Shown here in pieces: positions 5,524-10,877 of a stretch of DNA of 11,603 nucleotides (its first letter is position 1; each line of letters starts with the position of its first letter). The notes beneath the pieces are model-generated. The model worked only from the letters and a program-made list of their open reading frames with translations, did not search any database and had not been told where the DNA came from. Made by a program: the position numbers and the translations under genes. The DNA is from Chloroflexota bacterium (GTDB taxonomy: Bacteria > Chloroflexota > Limnocylindria > Limnocylindrales > CSP1-4), in the NCBI GenBank assembly GCA_021815005.1, contig JAKAHL010000030.1, positions 1-11,603 of the forward strand. Direction: 5' to 3'.

Positions 5524-6627
5524 TCAGGCGGGAACGCGGATCTGCCGCACCGTGATCGTGGGGCGCTTGGTGGCCGGCTGATCGGTGTAGGTGCTCCGCA
5601 GTCCGGACGCCCAGCGTCGCGCCTGATCGCGACTGGCCGTGATGGAGCCGTGGACGCGGCGACCACTCGCGTAGACGGCAAACGCGTGGGTGCGCCGGGG
5701 CGTCGCGTCGGGCCGGTTGTGCCGAGCGCGCAGGTTGGACCAATGCTCTTCGGTGATCCCGGAGGATCCGTCGTCCTCGTCGGACGCGTCGCTGTCCGTG
5801 CCATCTCCCTCGTCGGCGCCGTCCTCGACCATCTCCGGCTCGTCACCGGCCTCCCCGTCGTCGCCGGAGAGCACGTCTCGGACGCCCGTAACCGCCAGCC
5901 ACCCCACGAGCAGGAGGACGACGCCGGTCACGACGAACGGCGCCGCGGCGGCCGCCAGGTTGCCCGGCAGAGCCGCCAGCGCCTGCGGGATCGAGGTCGC
6001 CTCCTGGGCCACCTGCTGCGCCTGCTTGGCGGCCGTCGGCCCCTGGTTGGCCGCGGCGATGAGCGGGTTCAGCGGGTTCCCTGTGGTGGCGATCTGCAGG
6101 ATGTCGAGCGGCGAGAGGGACTTCGAGCCAGAGGCTGTGGCGGCGGATCCTGGGAGCGCTCCGGGACTCGCCGGCGCGCTCGGACTGGGCGGCGGCGTGG
6201 GGCCCGGCAGTGGCTGCACGGGCTGCACGCCCGACAGCCCGCGGAAGGCGCTCGAGCTCGCGTAGTACCCCGCGGGACCCCACGGGCTGGTCACCAGCGC
6301 GTGCGCCTGGATGGCCGGGTTCCCGGTGGCGATCGCCGAGCGCAGCGCCACGTAAACCGGGTTGTTCTTGAGGTTCCAGGCGGCGGCTTCGATGCCCGCC
6401 TGCGGGGTGGCGAAGGTGGCCAGCCACTGGCCGTTCGAGGCCTGGGCGACGCCCGTCTGGCCCGGGTAGACGCCGGTGGCCGCTCCGTTGGCCACCGTCA
6501 ATCCGAGGACGTTCCCGTTGACGCCCTGCTCGGCCGTCACCTGCGCCCGGGCCACCGACAGGTCGAGGCCCGACAGCTTGGACCAGAGCTGCGCCAGGGT
6601 GTCGATCGCGCTCTGCGTGTAGTTCAT
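5524..6627 (-). CDS. Membrane-anchored lysozyme/glucosaminidase-like protein
   Basis: 367 residues. Residues 1-125 resemble the lysozyme-like peptidoglycan hydrolase domain of phage and conjugative elements: SVARAQVTAEQGVNGNVLGL with Glu33 as candidate catalytic residue, GVYPGQTG, FATPQAGIEAAAW and the terminal SPWGPAGYY. A Pro/Ser linker (135-165) and a helical region lead to one hydrophobic helix, PFVVTGVVLLLVGWLAVTGV (230-249). A strikingly acidic stretch (255-287, many D/E) follows, then a basic C-terminal domain (295-367). No classical signal peptide is visible, so the N-terminal domain may be exported by another route. It may locally open the cell wall for DNA transfer or host entry. 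The start has GGGAGG about 6 nt upstream. The gene diverges from the excisionase-like gene. Family-level call is moderate; exact bond cut is unknown. Confidence 0.78.
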   Translation of the reverse strand: MNYTQSAIDTLAQLWSKLSGLDLSVARAQVTAEQGVNGNVLGLTVANGAATGVYPGQTGVAQASNGQWLATFATPQAGIEAAAWNLKNNPVYVALRSAIATGNPAIQAHALVTSPWGPAGYYASSSAFRGLSGVQPVQPLPGPTPPPSPSAPASPGALPGSAATASGSKSLSPLDILQIATTGNPLNPLIAAANQGPTAAKQAQQVAQEATSIPQALAALPGNLAAAAAPFVVTGVVLLLVGWLAVTGVRDVLSGDDGEAGDEPEMVEDGADEGDGTDSDASDEDDGSSGITEEHWSNLRARHNRPDATPRRTHAFAVYASGRRVHGSITASRDQARRWASGLRSTYTDQPATKRPTITVRQIRVPA

Positions 6628-6682
6628 GGGGCGCCTCCCTGGCGCGCTGGTGGCCGCCCGGCCGGTCCGGGTACCCGTGTCG

Positions 6683-6723
6683 AGTGTAGGGGTCTTGCAG
6701 ACATGGCCGATAGCGGCTACGCT
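6683..6723. promoter_or_regulatory. Divergent promoters between the lysozyme-like and excisionase-like genes
   Basis: On the + strand, TTGCAG (6695-6700), a 17-bp gap and TACGCT (6718-6723) make a plausible promoter. It would start transcription at about 6730, essentially on the ATG at 6732, giving a leaderless mRNA. On the - strand, TACACT (complement of 6683-6688) is a TANNNT box about 55 bp upstream of the lysozyme-like start, leaving room for its GGGAGG ribosome site. The two promoters overlap, so one bound protein could control both directions. Confidence 0.5.
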
Positions 6724-6731
6724 CTCCCATA

Positions 6732-6980
6732 ATGGAACGCATGGATGGCGTGCTCACCCTGGCTGAGGCCGCGGAGCGCCTCGGGCTCGCCTCGGACACC
6801 CTGCGCCACCAGGCGCAGGGTGGCCGCCTGCAGGCACGGCTGATCGGCAAGACCTGGGTCACCACGCTCGAGGAAGTGGAGCGATACCGCCGAGAGAGTC
6901 TCGGTCGAAGGCGGCCGACCCTGCGCCGGCCGCCCGAGTCGACGGCGCAGGCAGCCGAACCCCCCGCCGATCGCCGCTGA
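6732..6980 (+). CDS. Excisionase-like MerR-type HTH protein
   Basis: 82 residues. DGVLTLAEAAERLGLASDTLRHQAQGGRLQARLIGKTWVTTLEEVERY (about 5-52) is a single helix-turn-helix of the excisionase/MerR-like HTH_17 type, with the TLAEAAERLGL entry and a wing-like GKTWVT segment. A basic Pro/Arg tail follows. Such small proteins bend DNA at attachment sites as directionality factors or regulate integrase genes. It lies 12 bp upstream of the tyrosine integrase on the same strand, fitting a xis-int pair. The transcript appears leaderless from ATG 6732; a second ATG at 6741 is an alternative. Confidence 0.82.
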   Translation: MERMDGVLTLAEAAERLGLASDTLRHQAQGGRLQARLIGKTWVTTLEEVERYRRESLGRRRPTLRRPPESTAQAAEPPADRR

Positions 6981-6992
6981 GGCCCGGCTTCG

Positions 6993-8264
6993 ATGGCGTG
7001 GTCACCGCCCCTCGCCTCGCGCCCTGACCCGCAGGTCCACGGTGTGCTGACGCCCCGCGAGCTGGCGGCTCTCGCGGCCAGCGACCATCGGGTCCACCGG
7101 GTAGGCCGGGCGGCCTACGTGCATGGCCCTGGTCATCGCTGGATCTTCGGGGTGTGGGGGAAGCGCGAGGCGGCGCCCGACTGGCATGACCGTCTGCGCG
7201 CCCACCGCGCGTGGTGGCTGGGCCGCGGTCCGACACCCGCCCCCATCCGACGCCGCGTCCCGGTGGTGCCGCCGGTCCAGGGGATGCCCGGACCCGTGAC
7301 CCTCCAGGCCGCCACGGCGGCCTACCTGGACCACCTCGCCGCGCGTGGCGACTCACCGCACACGCGCCGTGCCTACCGCACCGCGCTGGGCCAGTGGCAG
7401 GGGTGGGTCTCCGAACACGGCGTCGACTGGCGGGTGCCGACACGGGACGAGCTGCGCGGGTTCCTCGTGTACCTCCTCGATGAGCGTCGCGTCGCCACGT
7501 CGACGCAGGCCCACCGGGTGACGATCCTGCGCGGCTTCTACCGCTGGGCCCGCCGCGAGGGCGCCGTGGCGAGCGATCCGCTCCGCGTCCTGCGCGCACC
7601 GCGGCGTCGGCGACGACTGCCCCGGGCGCTCGAGCTCCGCCAGGTGGAGGCCCTGCTCAGCGCCGCGGTCGCCACCGGCGAGCGGGCGACGGGATCGGAT
7701 CCGGACCGCGCGCTCGCGCTGGCGCTCCGGGACCGCGCTTTGCTCGAGACGGCGTATGCCGCGGGGCTGCGCATCGGCGAGCTGGTTGGCCTGCGGCTCG
7801 CGGACCTCGACCTCCGCAACCCCGGGGTCCGGGTGTGGGGCAAGGGCGCGAAGGAACGCGCCTGTCCCCTCGGGCGCCACGCGGTGCTCGCACTCCAGGC
7901 CTACCTCGCGCAGAGCCGGCCTGTCCTGCTCGTGGACCGGCCGGACCCCGGGACGGTCTTCCTGAACGGCCGTGGCCACCCGCTCAGCCAACGCGGGGCG
8001 CGCTGGCGCTTCACTCGCCTGGCCCGGTGCGCGGACCTCCCGCCGTCGACCACGCCGCACACCCTGCGCCACACCTTCGCGACGCACATGCTCGAGGGTG
8101 GCGCCGACCTGCGCGTCATCCAGGAACTGCTCGGACACGCCCGTCTCGAGACCACCGCGGCCTACATCCACCTGTCGCCGAGCTTCCTGCATCAGCGGTA
8201 CGACGCGGCCCACCCACGCGCCTCCCTTGGAACGCGGGACGGCCCGATCGCGACGCCGCGATGA
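6993..8264 (+). CDS. Tyrosine recombinase / integrase (XerC/D type)
   Basis: 423 residues. The catalytic set is complete: Arg260 (AAGLRIGEL), Lys284 (GKGAKERA), His356 and Arg359 (HTLRH), His382 (LGHARLETT) and nucleophile Tyr391 (AAYIHL). The intervals 24, 72, 3, 23 and 9 match those in XerD. The core-binding SAM-like domain spans about 100-200 (YLDHLAARGDSPHTRRAYRTAL). The first 98 residues are an extra domain (HGVLTPRELAALAASDHRVHRVG...) not found in Xer proteins, perhaps for arm-site binding. The gene follows the excisionase-like gene and overlaps the double-HTH gene by ATGA. It probably integrates and excises the element; a truncated tRNA-Val near the right edge is the likely target, though the target is inferred. 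Confidence 0.95.
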   Translation: MAWSPPLASRPDPQVHGVLTPRELAALAASDHRVHRVGRAAYVHGPGHRWIFGVWGKREAAPDWHDRLRAHRAWWLGRGPTPAPIRRRVPVVPPVQGMPGPVTLQAATAAYLDHLAARGDSPHTRRAYRTALGQWQGWVSEHGVDWRVPTRDELRGFLVYLLDERRVATSTQAHRVTILRGFYRWARREGAVASDPLRVLRAPRRRRRLPRALELRQVEALLSAAVATGERATGSDPDRALALALRDRALLETAYAAGLRIGELVGLRLADLDLRNPGVRVWGKGAKERACPLGRHAVLALQAYLAQSRPVLLVDRPDPGTVFLNGRGHPLSQRGARWRFTRLARCADLPPSTTPHTLRHTFATHMLEGGADLRVIQELLGHARLETTAAYIHLSPSFLHQRYDAAHPRASLGTRDGPIATPR

Positions 8265-8650
8265 GGGCCCCCTCGGCGGACCGTCTCTCGGTGGCCAGGG
8301 CAGCCCACGTCCTTGGGATCCACCCGAACACCCTGCGGGCCTGGAGCGACACGGGACGCCTCCCCGCGGTGCGCGTGAACCGCCGGGGTGACCGGCGCTA
8401 CCGGCTGGCGGACCTCGAGACATTCCTCGCCGCCGCTTCCGGCCCGGGCGTGGCGCCGTGCCCGAGTCCCGGGGACGGCGCCTGGGTGTCGCCTGCCGGG
8501 GCAGCCCGCATCCTCGGGATCCACCCCAACACGGTGCGGACGTGGACGGAGCTGGGTCGCCTGCCGGCGGTGCGCATCAACGCCCGCGGAGACCGGCGCT
8601 ACCGCCTCTCGGACATCGCGGCCTTTCTGATCCAAGCCGCGCTCGACTGA
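8261..8650 (+). CDS. Tandem double-HTH excisionase/MerR-like protein
   Basis: 129 residues, starting at ATG 8261 inside the integrase stop (ATGA). It consists of two nearly identical HTH units: residues 9-56 and 76-123 match at 32 of 48 positions, sharing LGIHPNT, GRLPAVR and RGDRRYRL. A short Gly/Pro linker joins them. Each unit is the HTH-plus-wing DNA-binding part of MerR/excisionase proteins with no effector domain. One polypeptide with two heads could bind two tandem sites without dimerising. Overlap with int suggests a recombination directionality factor or regulator of the int operon. The duplication is at protein level and obvious at DNA level. Two hairpins follow the stop. Confidence 0.88.
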   Translation: MRAPSADRLSVARAAHVLGIHPNTLRAWSDTGRLPAVRVNRRGDRRYRLADLETFLAAASGPGVAPCPSPGDGAWVSPAGAARILGIHPNTVRTWTELGRLPAVRINARGDRRYRLSDIAAFLIQAALD

Positions 8651-8667
8651 GGGGTTGGCGCCCCTCC

Positions 8668-8700
8668 ACGTCCGACATGCGGCCCAGGTCGGACGTGTTC
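8668..8700 (+). terminator. Rho-independent-type terminator of the integrase operon
   Basis: ACGTCCGAC (8668-8676) pairs perfectly with GTCGGACGT (8688-8696) around an 11-nt loop and runs into a GTTCTTCC tract, 18 bp past the double-HTH gene's stop. Confidence 0.6.
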
Positions 8701-8742
8701 TTCCGGCGCGAATGGCGCTCGTCACCTACCATGTCGCGCTGG

Positions 8743-8779
8743 ACGGCCGGAGTGTGAGTGTGTATGCCACTCCGGCCGT
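8743..8779 (+). terminator. Second perfect hairpin before the lipoprotein gene
   Basis: ACGGCCGGAGTG (8743-8754) pairs exactly with CACTCCGGCCGT (8768-8779) around a 13-nt loop, followed by a modest T-containing tract (TCTGTGCTT). It may be a backup terminator for the integrase operon. Alternatively, since TACCAT (8727-8732) could be a -10 box, it may be a 5' hairpin in the leader of the lipoprotein mRNA. The short open frame across it (from 8712) looks unlikely to be coding. Confidence 0.5.
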
Positions 8780-8931
8780 TCTGTGCTTCCGGCACGGCGT
8801 CGCGTTCGCGCCCGCCGTCAACGTCCGTCCGCTGATCGGGCCGCGTGGCCCTGTACGCGGGGCACGGGAGCGGCGATGATGCGCCGGTCGCTTGCCGCGA
8901 ACCCCTGGCTCAGAGTAGGAGTTGCCCGCCC

Positions 8932-9366
8932 ATGCACTCCAGGCTCGCGCGGACGGTTGCCGTCCTTGGTCTCATCTTCGCCGCGGCGTGTTCCGCGGCA
9001 CCGTCGCCAGCGCCGGCCGGCACGCCGTTCGCTGTAGCTCCGCCGGTGGCCGCACCGGCGGCGCCGGTGTTCACCCTTCCGCCTCGGACAATCTGGACCC
9101 TCCCGCCGCTCACCGTCCCCGTCGCTCTGCCGTTGGCTGCGGCACCGACGTGGCCGGCGCTCGGACTCACCCTGCCGACGATCGCCCCGCCCAAGCCGAT
9201 GTCATTCGCGGACACCGTGGCGGCCGCGAAGGCGGACGGTGCGACCGCCATCTGCGCCGACGGCACCTGGTCCTACAGCGCGCATCGCTCGGGGACGTGT
9301 TCACATCACGGGGGAGTGCACTGGTGGACAGGCAACCTCGGAGCGGCAGGCCCCGGGGGGCACTGA
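8932..9366 (+). CDS. DUF3761-like secreted lipoprotein
   Basis: 144 residues. The start MHSRLARTVAVLGLIFAAAC has a basic n-region, a hydrophobic core and Cys20 in a lipobox-like AAAC, so export and lipid anchoring are likely. A long Pro/Ala-rich spacer (21-90) precedes the C-terminal block ICADGTWSYSAHRSGTCSHHGG (107-128), the hallmark of DUF3761: paired Cys108 and Cys123 with a SHHGGV ending. Its function is not established. ATG 8932 is chosen over upstream in-frame starts because it begins the signal peptide and has AGGAG about 10 nt upstream. A small hairpin (9367-9381) and inverted repeat copy B follow directly. Confidence 0.82.
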   Translation: MHSRLARTVAVLGLIFAAACSAAPSPAPAGTPFAVAPPVAAPAAPVFTLPPRTIWTLPPLTVPVALPLAAAPTWPALGLTLPTIAPPKPMSFADTVAAAKADGATAICADGTWSYSAHRSGTCSHHGGVHWWTGNLGAAGPGGH

Positions 9367-9381
9367 GGCTCGCGCCGAGCC
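9367..9381 (+). terminator. Short hairpin right after the lipoprotein stop
   Basis: GGCTCG (9367-9372) pairs with CGAGCC (9376-9381) over a 3-nt loop immediately after the TGA. There is no T tract; it abuts repeat copy B. Confidence 0.35.
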
Positions 9382-9383
9382 CT

Positions 9384-9482
9384 CTGCTCCACAAGGAGAT
9401 CCTTCCGGAGCGGGCGCCGCCGCCGTCGGTCGCCGCACGAATCCGGGCGCTGGGGGCGGGCCCCCTTTCGGGACGGGGCCGC
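9384..9482 (-). repeat. 99-bp inverted repeat, copy B
   Basis: Reverse complement of copy A (5333-5431): 89 of 99 positions match, no gap. The 26-bp dyad is at 9386-9411 and is unchanged. Here the copy starts 17 bp past the lipoprotein stop, facing the same way relative to that gene as copy A does to the lysozyme-like gene. The outer end merges into a perfect palindrome, GCCGCACGTGCGGC (9478-9491), just beside the stop of the toxin-like gene. Confidence 0.8.
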
Positions 9483-9493
9483 ACGTGCGGCTC

Positions 9494-9769
9494 CTACGGG
9501 TGACCAGCGTGCCCCCGGGCCTCCAGGTACTCCGGCCGGCCCTTCCTGCACGCCGCGATCTCGTCCCAGAGGACCCGCGAGATGCTGAGTTGCTTGGGAA
9601 CCAAGCTCAGGATGTCAGGTCCGATGTCTTTGCGTCTTCCCCTGCCACGCGACCGCTTGCACCAACCAATCGTGGTCCCGCAGCACTTGACCACCCAGAC
9701 CTTGTCGCCCGATTGACGCTCATCAGGGCGCAGCTTGGCCACGGCTCGCTCGAGCTCGTCCCAAGTCAT
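9494..9769 (-). CDS. HicA-related toxin-like protein
   Basis: 91 residues. The pattern KVWVVKC...RSRGRGRRKDIGPDILSLVPKQLSISRVLWDEIAAC (about 23-74) resembles the 'cytotoxic translational repressor' subset of HicA-like proteins, in which a basic Ser/Gly-rich turn precedes a conserved QL-S---W helix. In HicA proteins the fold binds RNA and cleaves or blocks mRNA; here that is inference from fold resemblance only. Last gene of a three-gene operon: its ATG overlaps the HicB-like stop (ATGA). It ends at TAG 9494-9496, next to the palindrome at repeat copy B. Confidence 0.62.
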   Translation of the reverse strand: MTWDELERAVAKLRPDERQSGDKVWVVKCCGTTIGWCKRSRGRGRRKDIGPDILSLVPKQLSISRVLWDEIAACRKGRPEYLEARGHAGHP

Positions 9770-10116
9770 AGGGGTGATGCCCGGAGCGCCTCCAGTTGCG
9801 CCTGGAGTTCGGGCGGCAGACGCCCGTCGTCCTCGGTGAGGTGTCCACGCAGCTCGCGCAGCGACAGGAGGAGATCGAGCAGGGCTTCGGACGGACTGTC
9901 ACCCTCGCCGTACATCGAGGTCCGCTGCTCCACGGCGAGCCACTCGCCGGCCTCGGGGTGGACGCTTACTGAGAGTGGGCCAAGGGTCAGAAACGAGGCC
10001 GCGCCAGTCTCGGCACGCGACTGGCCGGCCAGCGCTCCGCGGGCTGGGATCCTGGCCGGGGCGGTGGCATAAGCCTTCATGCTCGAAGCTGGCGGAGTTG
10101 CCCACGAGTTGATCAC
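9766..10116 (-). CDS. HicB-like antitoxin candidate
   Basis: 116 residues starting at GTG 10116, which overlaps the upstream stop (GTGA). Residues about 47-112 have the HicB-type order: strands LSVSVHPEAGEWLAVEQRTSMYGEGDSPSEALLDLLLSLRELRGHL, i.e. beta strands, a GEGDS turn, then a helix with an EAL-DLL-SL pattern. A Leu-rich C-terminal helix follows. There is no visible HTH or ribbon DNA-binding domain, unlike many HicB antitoxins. The first 40 residues look disordered; an internal ATG at residue 13 is an alternative start. Position directly before the toxin-like gene supports an antitoxin role, with toxin neutralised by complex formation. Confidence 0.68.
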   Translation of the reverse strand: MINSWATPPASSMKAYATAPARIPARGALAGQSRAETGAASFLTLGPLSVSVHPEAGEWLAVEQRTSMYGEGDSPSEALLDLLLSLRELRGHLTEDDGRLPPELQAQLEALRASPL

Positions 10117-10433
10117 GCCGGATCCCCTTGCTTGGCCCCGCTGGTGACTGCGAGCGCTTGTTGGAGCAGTCCTGCGAGGGCCGCCGCCCGCTCCCGAGAG
10201 AGGCTGTATCGACCGATGATGCGGATCGGCACGAAGGGGATCTGCTGCGCCTGCTGGCGTTGCTCATCCGCGGACCCCATCAGGATCGGGGGCGTCAGTT
10301 GCCCTATCGACACGATGAAGCCGTCGCTGTGCTGCTCGGCCTGCAGAAGGAACTGATTGGCCAAGAGGACCGGGACGTCGTCGACGCCAACGTACCGCAC
10401 CGGTAGCTGCATCGCATCATCGAGGTCGGCCAT
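10113..10433 (-). CDS. DUF3467-like small protein, first gene of the toxin-antitoxin-like operon
   Basis: 106 residues from ATG 10433, chosen because GGAGGG lies about 7 nt upstream and a TANNNT box (10465-10470) would start the mRNA just before it; a GTG at 10466 would add 11 residues. The core RYVGVDDVPVLLANQFLLQAEQHSDGFIVSIGQLTPPIL then IRIIGRYSLSRERAAALAGLLQQAL resembles DUF3467-type proteins: an N-terminal beta region with a conserved Asn, then a strand-helix ending. The family has no settled function. Its stop overlaps the HicB-like start. It may be a third regulatory or chaperone-like component of the pair; position is the only support. Confidence 0.6.
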   Translation of the reverse strand: MADLDDAMQLPVRYVGVDDVPVLLANQFLLQAEQHSDGFIVSIGQLTPPILMGSADEQRQQAQQIPFVPIRIIGRYSLSRERAAALAGLLQQALAVTSGAKQGDPA

Positions 10434-10634
10434 TGGCTGGCCCTCCGTGGTCTCGTCGGCCCTCACTCTACCCCCTCATGCATCGCAGTGGCTTGTCCAC
10501 GCGTCCCCCAGGCGCCGCGGGGCGAGAACAGGGAGAGCGGGATAATTGCGGCCTTCCCGCTGGCGCTCATTGGGTACGAACGGAGCACTGAGACGGCGGT
10601 AATCGTCCTTACCTTCACCGTTCACGGGCTGGGG
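10434..10634. other. Operon leader and element edge without a gene
   Basis: Between the three-gene operon and the tRNA remnant there is no convincing reading frame. The -10 candidate and a locally less GC-rich stretch (about 10,540-10,620) are all that can be named. Confidence 0.5.
10465..10470 (-). promoter_or_regulatory. Candidate -10 box of the toxin-antitoxin-like operon
   Basis: TAGAGT on the - strand matches TANNNT and would place the start near 10458, leaving about 25 nt of leader containing the GGAGGG ribosome site. No -35 at ideal spacing; TGGACA is present but 23 bp upstream. Confidence 0.35.
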
Positions 10635-10675
10635 GCATGTCAAGCACGCGCTCTAACCGACTGAGCCAACCGCCC
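10635..10675 (-). tRNA. 5' half of a tRNA-Val(GAC) gene, truncated in the anticodon arm (putative att site)
   Basis: On the - strand the sequence has the acceptor strand GGGCGGT (10675-10669), a D-arm GCTC...GAGC, the anticodon stem start CGTGC, and the loop TTGACAT with anticodon GAC (complement of 10639-10641). After two bases of the 3' stem the match ends: what follows has no variable loop, no T-arm TTCxA loop and no exact ACCGCCC acceptor partner. The 3' half is not found elsewhere in the window. A cut exactly at the anticodon loop is typical of tyrosine-integrase targets, so this probably marks one end of the element. The 5' half adjoins the kinase gene side. Confidence 0.8.
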
Positions 10676-10877
10676 CTTGTCAGGCGTGCATGGTACTACG
10701 CGCGTCAGCCGCGGCGCCAACGCGTCTCGACGCTCGCCCGGCCTGCCCGGCCGCCCGCGTCGCGAGCGGCCCAGCCACCTGCGCCGACCTGCCGCCCAGC
10801 CTCCTGCCCCGACGGCGGCCCGGCCACTTGTGCGGCCGGGCGGTCCATCCTGGGCAGGCGGCCCGTCCGTGGCACGA
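10676..10877. terminator. Spacer with a terminator-like hairpin after the kinase gene
   Basis: GCCCGGCC (10818-10825) pairs with GGCCGGGC (10834-10841) about 40 bp past the kinase stop on the - strand. No T tract. The rest of this spacer is GC-rich with no gene seen. Confidence 0.35.

Noticed and set aside
5650..6732. 360-codon + frame opposite the lysozyme-like gene
   Set aside because: Arg/Gly-rich with no domain; the - strand frame has the lysozyme-like domain, membrane helix and a good ribosome site.
7353..8423. 356-codon - frame opposite the integrase
   Set aside because: Antisense shadow of a gene with a complete catalytic set.
8712..8879. 55-codon + frame between the int operon and the lipoprotein gene
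   Set aside because: A perfect 12-bp hairpin lies across it, no ribosome site is evident and the peptide has no motif.
9239..10072. 277-codon + frame opposite the toxin-antitoxin-like genes
   Set aside because: Crosses repeat copy B and has low-complexity composition; the - strand genes have family resemblance and coupled overlaps.
10590..10634. 3' half of the tRNA or a tRNA intron beside the truncated tRNA-Val
   Set aside because: An ACCGCC-like piece occurs, but no T-arm, no proper stem pairing and no recognisable intron core.
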